35,924 nucleotides of DNA from Streptomyces griseoruber (GCF_001514205.1 NZ_KQ948788.1:46677-82600), one strand, 5' to 3'; shown: positions 17,250 through 24,372, numbered from the stretch's first letter. Numbers and translations are program-made. The notes: a model not told the origin generated them from the sequence alone.

Positions 17250-17653
17250 ACGCATCAGCAGCTCCGGCGACGTCAGGGCCGGCGCACATCGGCCCACGGA
17301 TCCGGATGTGCCGGGGCTGCTGTTGCGGCACCACCCGCAAACATCCCGATGTGGATCACGACGGTATCGCCGAGATCCTCACCCACAACAGCGGTCCCGA
17401 CACCGAACTGGTGCGTACCGAGTGCCTGTGGGCGTGCGAGCTCTCCAACGTCGTCGTCGTCAACCCGTCCCCCGGGGCACGGCACGCAGGGACCAGACCC
17501 GCCTGGATCACCCACGTGAACACCATCGAGCGCGCCGAAGCCCTGGCTGCCTGGGTGCGTGACGGCGGCCCCGGAATCGCCAAGCCCTCGCCGGAGCTCG
17601 GCCGCATCCGCACCGGGGCGGAGATCGCTCGCACCAGCAACTCCGGTTGGTGA
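17246..17653 (+). CDS. Small Cys-rich (2Fe-2S) ferredoxin-like protein
   Basis: A 135-residue protein starting with GTG, translationally coupled to the activator. It has a cysteine cluster at the N-terminus, MCRGCCCGTTRKHPDVDH (Cys22, Cys25, Cys26, Cys27), and a second pair, Cys60 and Cys64, in ECLWACELSNVVVV. That layout matches thioredoxin-fold [2Fe-2S] ferredoxin-like proteins of actinobacteria. It ends with an AEALAAWVRDGGPG helix typical of the group. It could bind iron-sulfur, cobalt or other metal. No experimental role in nitrile clusters is known to me; a position between the cobalt activator and the heme enzyme makes metal delivery or redox control a fair inference. Confidence 0.75.
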   Translation: MNASAAPATSGPAHIGPRIRMCRGCCCGTTRKHPDVDHDGIAEILTHNSGPDTELVRTECLWACELSNVVVVNPSPGARHAGTRPAWITHVNTIERAEALAAWVRDGGPGIAKPSPELGRIRTGAEIARTSNSGW

Positions 17654-17689
17654 CGGCACCCTCACCCGACCTCACAGAAGGAACCACTC

Positions 17690-18751
17690 ATGGAATCCGC
17701 GATCGACACGCACCTCCGGTGCCCGCGCACACTGTCACGGCGTGTGTCGGGCGACTACGCGCCGCCGTTCCCGATGTTCGTCGCCCGTGGTGACAAGGCG
17801 TTGCAGCAGGTCGTGATGGCCTACTTCGGTGTCCAGTACTCCGAGGAGGGCAAACGTCCGCAGGCTCTGGCCGCGCTGGGGCACATCGTCGAGAGCTTCG
17901 GCCTCGCCGATGGCCCGGTGCGCCACGACCTGACCGATCACGTGGACAACCAGGACCATCACAATCTGATGGCCGTCGCGTACTGGGCCGACCCGGCCGC
18001 GTACTGCCGCTGGCTGCGCTCCGACGACGTCAGGGCCTGGTGGGAGTCGCAGGAGCGGCTCACCGAGGGCCTCGGCTACTTCCGCGAGGTCGTGGCTCCG
18101 CGCGTGGAGCAGTTCGAGACCTTGTATGCCTTCACCGAGGACTTCCCGGGCATCGGCGGCGTCATGGGTCAGTGCAGTGACGAGATCGAGGAGCACGGCT
18201 ACTGGGGCTCGATGCGTGACCGCATCCCGCTCTCGCAGACCGACTGGCTGGAGGCCGGCTCCGAACTCACTGTCGTCTCAGGTGATCCGGCCAAGGGCGG
18301 CCGCGTGATCGTCCGCGGCCACGACAACATCGCGCTCATCCGGTCCGGCCAGGACTGGATGGCGGCAGGCGAGGACGAGCGCGCCCTCTACTTCGACGAG
18401 ATCCTGCCCAGTCTTCAGGACGGCATGGACTTCCTGCGCGACAACGGCGACACGCTCGGCTGCTACAGCAACCGTTTCGTGCGCAGCATCGACATCGACG
18501 GCAACGAGCTCGACGAGAGCTACAACATCGGCCACTGGCGGTCGCTGGACGCACTCGAGCGGTGGGCCGAATCGCACCCGACGCACCTACGGATCTTCGT
18601 CACCTTCTTCCGTGTGGTGACCGGTCTGGAGAAGCTGCGGCTCTACCACGAGGTCTCGGTCGCCGACGGCAAGGACCAGATGTTCGAGTACATCAACTGC
18701 CACCCGCGCACCGGAATGATGCGCGACGCGGTGGTCCCGGCCGCCGTCTGA
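17690..18751 (+). CDS. oxd: Aldoxime dehydratase (heme), copy 1
   Basis: A 353-residue heme enzyme that dehydrates aldoximes to nitriles. It has the exact family length, and the residues numbered in the characterised Rhodococcus and Pseudomonas enzymes fall on the same positions: Arg178 (SMRDRIP), Ser219 (LIRSGQDW), the proximal heme ligand His299 (ESHPTHLRIF) and the distal catalytic His320 (LRLYHEVS). The ATG at 17690 follows AAGGAAC. A 36-nt gap separates it from the ferredoxin-like gene, so it is probably in the same transcript. A 14-bp hairpin follows its stop. The nitrile it makes is the substrate of the hydratase upstream. Confidence 0.95.
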   Translation: MESAIDTHLRCPRTLSRRVSGDYAPPFPMFVARGDKALQQVVMAYFGVQYSEEGKRPQALAALGHIVESFGLADGPVRHDLTDHVDNQDHHNLMAVAYWADPAAYCRWLRSDDVRAWWESQERLTEGLGYFREVVAPRVEQFETLYAFTEDFPGIGGVMGQCSDEIEEHGYWGSMRDRIPLSQTDWLEAGSELTVVSGDPAKGGRVIVRGHDNIALIRSGQDWMAAGEDERALYFDEILPSLQDGMDFLRDNGDTLGCYSNRFVRSIDIDGNELDESYNIGHWRSLDALERWAESHPTHLRIFVTFFRVVTGLEKLRLYHEVSVADGKDQMFEYINCHPRTGMMRDAVVPAAV

Positions 18752-18766
18752 GCGACCGCACGGATC

Positions 18767-18800
18767 CCGTTGCCGGGCCGGGTGCTCGGCCCGGCAACGG
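18767..18800 (+). terminator. Hairpin after aldoxime dehydratase
   Basis: A perfect 14-bp GC-rich stem (18767-18780 pairs with 18787-18800) with a 6-base loop, placed 16 bases after the oxd stop. There is no long T tract, so in Streptomyces it may act as a partial terminator or as an RNA-stabilising element that sets the ratio of the upstream hydratase genes to the downstream synthetase. Confidence 0.65.
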
Positions 18801-18842
18801 ACCGCACCCGTTCGCTTTCCGCTAGAGATGAAGGCCTCAACG

Positions 18843-20561
18843 ATGAGCACGACGACCACCAGGCTCCGCGCGGCACGCGATCAACTGCACAAGCTGCGCG
18901 CCGTGTACGAGGACGCGCTCTCCTCGTTTTCCTGGCCCGATGTAGGTCCGACGTTCAACTTCGCCCACGACTGGTTCGACACATACGCGCGCGGCAACAA
19001 CCAGCCCGCGCTGGTGATCGTCGAGGAAGACGGAGCCCGCGCCTCGTACTCCTTCGGCGACATGGCCCGGCGCTCCGACAAGGTCGCAGCCCACCTCGCC
19101 GCCCAGGGCATCGGCCGCGGCGACAGCGTCGTCGTCATGCTCGGCAACCAGGTCGAACTGTGGGAGAGCATGCTCGGCCTCCTCCGGCTCGGCGCCGTCA
19201 TCATGCCGACGACCACCGCCGTCGGGCCCGCGGAGCTGATCGATCGCCTTGACCGCGGCAACGCCCGCGCCGTCATCTGCAACCCCGCCGACGCATCGAA
19301 GTTCGACGAGGTCCCGGGGGACTACCTCAAGCTCGCGGTCGGGGACGCGGAAGTGCCGGCCGGATGGCTCCGCTATGCCGACGCGCACGGCCTCGCCGAT
19401 GACGCCGCCAGGGCAGCCGTGCCCCACCCGGGCAACGCGAGCAGCGACCGCCTGCTGCTCTATTTCACCTCTGGCACCACAAGTCGGCCGAAACTTGTCG
19501 AGCACACCCACGTGTCGTACCCGGTCGGGCATCTGTCGACGATGTACTGGTTGGGCCTCCAGCCGGGTGACGTCCACCTGAACATCTCAAGCCCGGGCTG
19601 GGCCAAGCACGCGTGGTCGAACTTCTTCGCGCCGTGGCTGGCGGAGGCCACGATCTTCGTCTACAACTACACCCGCTTCGACGCTCGAGCCCTTCTCGGG
19701 CAGATCCGGACCGAGGGGGTGACGACCTTCTGCGCGCCGCCCACCGTCTGGCGGATGCTGATCAACGCGGATCTGAGTGGTGGACCGGGCAGCCTGCGTG
19801 AGGCGATCGCCGCTGGTGAGCCGCTCAATCCGGAGGTCATCAGCCAGGTCCGGCGACAGTGGGGACTCACCATTCGCGATGGCTTCGGGCAGACCGAGAT
19901 GACCGCCGCAGTGGCCAACACCCCTGGCCAGCCGCTGAAGTCGGGATCCATGGGCCGCCCCCTCCCGGGCGTCCCCGTGGTGCTCACCGATCCGACGGGC
20001 AACAAGGTCGAGGGCGTCGGGGAGGGCGAGATCTGCCTCGACCTTTCACAGTCCCCGTTCACCCTGATGACCGGTTACCAGGGTGATCCCGAGCGTAACG
20101 CCGCTGCAATGGAAGGCGGTTACTATCACACGGGTGACGTCGCGTCGCGCGACGAGGACGGCTACATCACGTACGTCGGCCGTACCGACGATGTCTTCAA
20201 GGCGTCGGACTACAAGATCAGCCCGTTCGAGCTCGAGTCGGTGCTCATCGAGCACCCGTCCGTGGCGGAGGCCGCGGTTGTCCCGGCTCCGGACGCGCTC
20301 CGCCTGGCGGTACCGAAGGCGTACATCGCTCTGGTCGAGGGGCACGAGCCCAACGCCGACACCGCACGGTCGATCCTGCAGTACGCGCGCGACCACCTCG
20401 CGCCGTTCCTGCGCGTGCGGCGGATCGAGTTCTGCGAACTACCGAAGACCATCTCCGGGAAAATCCGCCGGGTCGAACTCCGCCGGCGTGAGAACGAGGT
20501 CGAAGGAAGCCGCCCTGCGGGCGAGTACCGCGACGACGACTTCCCCGAACTGAAGCGCTGA
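18843..20561 (+). CDS. Acyl-CoA synthetase (AMP-forming) of the nitrile pathway
   Basis: A 572-residue acyl-CoA synthetase. Motifs: the P-loop-like LYFTSGTTSRPKLVEHTH, the aromatic/adenine motif DGFGQTEMT, the hinge region YHTGDVASRDEDGYITYVGR with TDDVFK, and the C-terminal catalytic lysine in PKTISGKIRRVELR. It activates the carboxylic acid released by the amidase, as does the corresponding gene in Pseudomonas chlororaphis B23 and Rhodococcus aldoxime clusters. The ATG at 18843 has AAGG eight bases before it; an in-frame ATG at 18828 has a poorer site. It lies between the two oxd copies, after the hairpin. Confidence 0.9.
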   Translation: MSTTTTRLRAARDQLHKLRAVYEDALSSFSWPDVGPTFNFAHDWFDTYARGNNQPALVIVEEDGARASYSFGDMARRSDKVAAHLAAQGIGRGDSVVVMLGNQVELWESMLGLLRLGAVIMPTTTAVGPAELIDRLDRGNARAVICNPADASKFDEVPGDYLKLAVGDAEVPAGWLRYADAHGLADDAARAAVPHPGNASSDRLLLYFTSGTTSRPKLVEHTHVSYPVGHLSTMYWLGLQPGDVHLNISSPGWAKHAWSNFFAPWLAEATIFVYNYTRFDARALLGQIRTEGVTTFCAPPTVWRMLINADLSGGPGSLREAIAAGEPLNPEVISQVRRQWGLTIRDGFGQTEMTAAVANTPGQPLKSGSMGRPLPGVPVVLTDPTGNKVEGVGEGEICLDLSQSPFTLMTGYQGDPERNAAAMEGGYYHTGDVASRDEDGYITYVGRTDDVFKASDYKISPFELESVLIEHPSVAEAAVVPAPDALRLAVPKAYIALVEGHEPNADTARSILQYARDHLAPFLRVRRIEFCELPKTISGKIRRVELRRRENEVEGSRPAGEYRDDDFPELKR

Positions 20562-20582
20562 CGGTGGGGTGGCGGCCACGAT

Positions 20583-20594
20583 GTGGATATCCAC
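20583..20594. repeat. 12-bp perfect palindrome before oxd copy 2
   Basis: GTGGATATCCAC is a perfect palindrome in the 103-base gap between the synthetase and the second oxd gene, 70 bases before its GTG start. The sequence is too short to infer a protein that binds it; it might be a small operator or chance. Confidence 0.45.
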
Positions 20595-20664
20595 CTGATC
20601 TCAGCATTCAACTCGCCGCTGCCTCCTGCTTTCGGCACGGCACGCACAACGGCAAGGAAGATTC

Positions 20665-21954
20665 GTGGAATCTGCGATCGACAGTCGGCTGAAGTGTCCG
20701 CGGACGCTGTCGCGCCGTGTGTCGGGCGACTACGCGCCGCCGTTCCCGATGTTCGTCGCCCGTGGTGACAAGGCGTTGCAGCAGGTCGTGATGGCCTACT
20801 TCGGTGTCCAGTACTCCGAGGAGGGCAAACGTCCGCAGGCTCTGGCCGCGCTGGGGCACATCGTCGAGAGCTTCGGCCTCGCTGATGGCCCGGTGCGCCA
20901 CGACCTGACCGATCACGTGGACAACCAGGACCATCACAATCTGATGGCCGTCGCGTACTGGGCCGACCCGGCCGCGTACTGCCGCTGGCTGCGCTCCGAC
21001 GACGTCAGGGCCTGGTGGGAGTCGCAGGAGCGGCTCACCGAGGATTTCGGCTACTTCCGCGAGGTCGTGGCTCCGCGCGTGGAGCAGTTCGAGACCTTGT
21101 ATGCCTTCACCGAGGACTTCCCGGGCATCGGCGGCGTCATGGGTCAGTGCAGTGACGAGATCGAGGAGCACGGCTACTGGGGCTCGATGCGTGACCGCAT
21201 CCCGCTCTCGCAGACCGATCGCCTGGAGCCGTTTGGTGTGCTCGAGATTGCGTCTGGCGACCCAGCCGTGGGCGGCCGCGTGATCGTCCGCGGCCACGAC
21301 AACATCGCGCTCATCCGGTCCGGCCAGGACTGGATGGCGGCAGGCGAGGACGAGCGCGCCCTCTCCTTCGACGAATTTCTCCCGACCCTGGAGGCCGGCA
21401 TGGTCTTCCTACAGGAAAGCGGGGGGAGGGCCGGCTGCTACAGCAACCGTTTCGTGCGCAGCATCGACATCGACATCGACATCGACATCGACGGCAACGA
21501 GCTCGACGGGAGCTACAACATCGGCCACTGGCGGTCGCTGGACGCACTCAAGCGGTGGGCGGAGTCCCACCCAGCCCGTCTGCCGTTGTTCGTCATGTTC
21601 CTCCGTGCCGTCACGAGCCTGGAGAACCTGCGGTTTTATCGAGAAGTCTCGGTCTCCGACGGCAAGGACCAGACGTTCGAGTACATCAACTGCCACCCGC
21701 GCACCGGAGTGATGCGCGACGCGGTGATCCCCGCTGGGGGCGAACGACCGCCTCAGGCGGTAACGAGGAGCGACAAGGCGGAGCAGACATGGGCGAGTTG
21801 CTCATGGTCAAGCACATGGTCGTTTCAGGATCCCGGTACTCGCCGTGCTGCATCACTCCAAGGTCGACGCCCGGATATTCGGCCTCAGCCTCGCCCTCAC
21901 CATCCACCGGGCCGGGTCTCACCTGGGACGACCTACACCCTCGGCATGCGGTAG
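20665..21954 (+). CDS. Aldoxime dehydratase-like paralogue lacking both key histidines
   Basis: A GTG start at 20665 (AAGGAAG upstream) opens a 429-residue frame. Residues 1-185 are almost identical to copy 1 at DNA level. Arg178 and Ser219 are kept, but the counterparts of the proximal heme ligand His299 and of catalytic His320 are both arginine: Arg305 in ESHPARLPLF and Arg326 in LRFYREVS (numbers are +6 because of a six-residue IDIDID insertion). The family C-terminus ends at about residue 359, yet the reading continues for some 70 low-complexity residues; the lost stop looks like one missing T after GGGGG near 21740. It may be a dead copy, a heme-free binding protein or an enzyme with a different ligand. 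Dehydratase activity is not expected. Confidence 0.75.
   Translation: MESAIDSRLKCPRTLSRRVSGDYAPPFPMFVARGDKALQQVVMAYFGVQYSEEGKRPQALAALGHIVESFGLADGPVRHDLTDHVDNQDHHNLMAVAYWADPAAYCRWLRSDDVRAWWESQERLTEDFGYFREVVAPRVEQFETLYAFTEDFPGIGGVMGQCSDEIEEHGYWGSMRDRIPLSQTDRLEPFGVLEIASGDPAVGGRVIVRGHDNIALIRSGQDWMAAGEDERALSFDEFLPTLEAGMVFLQESGGRAGCYSNRFVRSIDIDIDIDIDGNELDGSYNIGHWRSLDALKRWAESHPARLPLFVMFLRAVTSLENLRFYREVSVSDGKDQTFEYINCHPRTGVMRDAVIPAGGERPPQAVTRSDKAEQTWASCSWSSTWSFQDPGTRRAASLQGRRPDIRPQPRPHHPPGRVSPGTTYTLGMR
21463..21492 (+). repeat. (ATCGAC)5 hexanucleotide repeat in oxd copy 2
   Basis: Five exact copies of ATCGAC encode a run of Ile-Asp pairs. The same place in copy 1 (about 18488-18499) has two copies, so three units were gained without changing the frame. 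It is visible directly and sits between the conserved NRFVRS segment and the GNELD segment. Confidence 0.9.
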
Positions 21955-22044
21955 GGCTTTCGGCGCCGACCGCATCGCCGCTGTCGAACATCATCCGCAA
22001 GTGCACCACCCAGATGGAACGCGAACCCCCAAGGAGGCCCTGCC
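21735..22044 (+). other. Read-through tail and leader of cbtB
   Basis: This interval is the out-of-family tail of oxd copy 2 followed by 90 bases before cbtB. A 6-bp hairpin (21747-21761, ACCGCC/GGCGGT) marks where the family sequence ends. I looked for a cobalamin riboswitch, which often precedes cobalt transporter genes, and found no B12 box or conserved core. No other gene is supportable here. Confidence 0.45.
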
Positions 22045-22266
22045 ATGGCACAGCACATCGCGCAGCCGACAGTCACCGCTCCCGAACTTCCCGCCAAGCT
22101 GCCGATCGGCGTGATCGCCCCATGGGCGGTCCTCTTCGGCGTCCTGATGCTGATCCTGCTGTACTTCGTCGGCGCCGAGCAGGGTGCCACCTCCGTGATG
22201 AGCGGAGAGGGAGTCCACGAGTGGGTGCACGACTCCCGCCACCTCCTCGGTTTCCCCTGCCACTGA
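22045..22266 (+). CDS. cbtB: CbtB cobalt transporter subunit
   Basis: A 73-residue protein with a single membrane helix (about residues 23-43) and a histidine-rich C-terminus, VHEWVHDSRHLLGFPCH (His58, His62, His66, Cys72, His73), the signature of CbtB. The family is a predicted cobalt uptake partner of CbtA, often controlled by B12. An AAGGAGG lies ten bases before the ATG. It is followed 22 bases later by cbtA. In this cluster it most plausibly supplies cobalt for the nitrile hydratase. Confidence 0.92.
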   Translation: MAQHIAQPTVTAPELPAKLPIGVIAPWAVLFGVLMLILLYFVGAEQGATSVMSGEGVHEWVHDSRHLLGFPCH

Positions 22267-22288
22267 TGCAAAGGACACCGACACGCTC

Positions 22289-23062
22289 ATGAACTCCGCA
22301 ACAGTGAGAAACCTACTGGTACGCGGCATGCTCGCCGGCCTCACGGCCGGCGTGCTCGCCCTGGTCGTGGCCTACTTCCTCGGTGAGCCGTACGTCGACA
22401 AGGCGATCGGCTTCGAGGAGACCCACGCATCCGCGCACGAGCACGAGGTCGAACTGGTCTCCCGCAGCCTCCAGTCCACCGCCGGCCTGGCCACCGGTGT
22501 CCTGATCTACGGGATCGCCTTCGGCGGTATCGCCGCCCTCGCCTACTGCTTCCTGCTCGGCCGGGTCGGCCGCTTTGCTCCGCGAGCCGCCGCGCTGCTG
22601 CTGTCCGCTTGCGCCCTGGCCGCGGTCTACGTCGTGCCCTTCCTGAAGTACCCGGCCAACCCGCCCGCCGTCGGCAACCCCGACACCATCGGCAAGCGGA
22701 CGACCCTGTACTTCCTGATGATCGTGCTCAGCGTCCTCCTCGCCGTGGCCGCCACCCTCCTCGGCAAGCGACTCGCCCCCAAGCTGGGCGCCTGGTACGC
22801 CACCGTCACCGCGGTGGTCGCCTTCGCGCTGGCGATCGGCCTGGCGTTCGCTTTCCTGCCCGCCGTCAACGAGGTGCCATCCGGCTTCCCCGCGACCGTG
22901 CTGTGGCGGTTCCGGCTGTCGGCTCTCGCCATCCAGGCCACTCTGTGGGGAGGCTTCGGACTCGTCTTCGGCGAGCTGGCGGAACGTCTGCTGAACCCCA
23001 GGCCGCTCTCGGCTGCGGCAGCGGTGGCGACTTCGGCGGTGGCGGCCCCCAGCCGGCCATGA
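22289..23062 (+). CDS. cbtA: CbtA cobalt transporter, membrane subunit
   Basis: A 257-residue membrane protein with five or six predicted helices. The first helix, RGMLAGLTAGVLALVVAYFL, is followed by an acidic, His-containing loop with EETHASAHEHEVELVSRS that fits the CbtA metal-binding stretch. The conserved KYPANPPAVGNPDTIGKRT loop in the middle is the family's hallmark. The RBS is AAGGA, about 15 bases before the ATG. It forms an operon with cbtB, and a strong hairpin follows at 23155. Cobalt is the inferred cargo from the family and from the neighbouring cobalt-type hydratase. Confidence 0.92.
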   Translation: MNSATVRNLLVRGMLAGLTAGVLALVVAYFLGEPYVDKAIGFEETHASAHEHEVELVSRSLQSTAGLATGVLIYGIAFGGIAALAYCFLLGRVGRFAPRAAALLLSACALAAVYVVPFLKYPANPPAVGNPDTIGKRTTLYFLMIVLSVLLAVAATLLGKRLAPKLGAWYATVTAVVAFALAIGLAFAFLPAVNEVPSGFPATVLWRFRLSALAIQATLWGGFGLVFGELAERLLNPRPLSAAAAVATSAVAAPSRP

Positions 23063-23154
23063 CACGGCCATGCGAGAGGGCCCGCGCAGCCCCTGCCTCA
23101 CTGCCTGGACGAAACACCCGATCGCATGGCTGCAGCCGCGGCACCGCCAGCCTG

Positions 23155-23194
23155 CCCGTGTGGGGGGCCGCGCGTGCGCTGCCCCCCACACGGG
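23155..23194 (+). terminator. Strong hairpin after cbtA
   Basis: A perfect 14-bp stem, 23155-23168 against 23181-23194, with a 12-base loop, 92 bases after the cbtA stop. It is likely the end of the nitrile/cobalt transcript before the araC gene on the same strand. There is no T tract, as is usual in Streptomyces. Confidence 0.75.
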
Positions 23195-23230
23195 ACTGCA
23201 AGCGCTGCGCCCGTACCTCCCTTTCCGGAC

Positions 23231-23255
23231 TGCGGCCGCGTATCATACGGCCGCA
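23231..23255. promoter_or_regulatory. Inverted repeat in the araC promoter region
   Basis: An 8-bp perfect inverted repeat (23231-23238 / 23248-23255, TGCGGCCG and its complement) with a 9-base AT-richer centre, CGTATCATA. It lies 60 bases before the AraC ATG, in the only AT-rich patch of the interval, so it may hold the regulator's promoter or an operator. Alternatively it is part of the terminator region. Confidence 0.5.
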
Positions 23256-23314
23256 TTACATGCCATAGTCGGTTTAATGGGGGTGAGAGTTCACTCCGTG
23301 AGGAGGGGCCGTTC

Positions 23315-24289
23315 ATGTCGTCGCCACCTGCACCCGCCGCTCGGCCTGATGTTCTCGCCGACCCCTTTGCAGTGGTTCAGACCACCGCGGTCGATGCCTG
23401 GATCGAGATGATCCGCGACACCTTCGTCGCGCTCGACATCACGCCCGCCGACCCCGCCCGGTTCTCCGGGTCGGTGCGAAGCCGGCAGCTGGCGCACCTG
23501 ATGGCCGCAGATGTCGCCGCCACCTCGCAGTCCTTCGAGCGCACCCCGCGCCTGGCCGCCCGCCAACCCCGTGACCTTCTGCAGATCGGCATGCCGGTCG
23601 CGGGCGAGGGCCTTCTCTCTCAGGACGGGCGGACCTGCACGCTGCGGCCGGGCGATTTCGCCATTTACGAAACCTCCCGGCCGTTCACCTGGAATCTGAG
23701 CCCTGACTGGAAGCTGCGCGTGTACACCTGGCCACGCGCGTCCATTCCACTGGCGGAGTCGGGATCGCAGCAGCTGACCGCGACGGCGGTGCGCGCGGAC
23801 TCGGCGCTGGGACGTCTGCTGTCACCGGTCCTGTCGAGCGTGCTGGACCCTGGCTGTCAGGTGTCCTCCGCAGGCGCGATCAGGCTCGCCGACGAAATCG
23901 CCGAGCTGGCGATCACAGCCGCGCTCGAGGAGGTCGAGCCGGACGACCCCGATGCCCAGGCACGTCAGCTCTACACCGCTGTCCTGCACCACATCAACGC
24001 TCACATCGACGATCCGAGCCTGTCACCCCAGCAGATCGCGAACGCTTTCTTCATCTCCACCCGCACCCTCCACCGGGTCTTCGCCCGTTTCGACACCACG
24101 GTGGCCACCGCGATCAGAGCCCGCCGCCTGGAATCCTGCCGACAGGCGCTGCTCTCGCCCGGCAACGCCCACTACTCGCTGACCGCCATCGCGGCCCGCT
24201 ACGGATTCACCAACCCGGCCGTCTTCAGCCGAACCTTCACCTCCGCCTACGGAACCACCCCCAGCCGCTACCGCGAACAACGCCGCTGA
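23315..24289 (+). CDS. AraC/XylS-family regulator of the aldoxime/nitrile cluster
   Basis: A 324-residue regulator with an N-terminal AraC-binding-like sensor half (about residues 15-200, with RDLLQIGMPVAGEGLLSQDG and the CTLRPGDFAIYETSRPF beta stretch). Two helix-turn-helix motifs follow: LSPQQIANAFFISTRTLHRV (about 236-255) and LTAIAARYGFTNPAVFSRTF (about 289-308), ending in the family TTPSRYRE. The ATG at 23315 follows a GAGGAGG. AraC/XylS-type activators control aldoxime/nitrile clusters in other bacteria, responding to the aldoxime or nitrile, so the inference is that it activates the operon that starts at 13944. Confidence 0.92.
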   Translation: MSSPPAPAARPDVLADPFAVVQTTAVDAWIEMIRDTFVALDITPADPARFSGSVRSRQLAHLMAADVAATSQSFERTPRLAARQPRDLLQIGMPVAGEGLLSQDGRTCTLRPGDFAIYETSRPFTWNLSPDWKLRVYTWPRASIPLAESGSQQLTATAVRADSALGRLLSPVLSSVLDPGCQVSSAGAIRLADEIAELAITAALEEVEPDDPDAQARQLYTAVLHHINAHIDDPSLSPQQIANAFFISTRTLHRVFARFDTTVATAIRARRLESCRQALLSPGNAHYSLTAIAARYGFTNPAVFSRTFTSAYGTTPSRYREQRR

Positions 24290-24299
24290 CCTGCGTGCC

Positions 24300-24372
24300 G
24301 CATGGCCCCAGGCCATGCAGACGTTCCGGGAGGCCGCGGCGGACCGGAGCGCGTCCGCCCGCTTCCCGGAAC
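24300..24372 (+). terminator. Two hairpins after the araC gene
   Basis: The first hairpin has an 8-bp stem (24300-24307 with 24311-24318, GCATGGCC) and a 3-base loop, starting 11 bases after the AraC stop. The second is larger: an outer 9-bp stem (24323-24331 with 24364-24372, GTTCCGGGA) enclosing an inner GGCGGAC/GTCCGCC stem. They form a likely bipartite terminator. Confidence 0.65.

Noticed and set aside
21780..22030. Small gene starting ATGGGCGAGTTGCTC between oxd copy 2 and cbtB
   Set aside because: There is no ribosome site of quality, the frame runs through cbtB in the wrong phase and no family character is seen.
21735..22044. Cobalamin riboswitch before cbtB
   Set aside because: Looked for the B12 box and conserved core; neither is present on the plus strand. 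Control by the nitrile regulator seems likelier.
24300..24372. Small RNA or attachment site from the nested hairpins
   Set aside because: Position directly after the araC stop makes a terminator the simpler reading; no flanking duplication seen.
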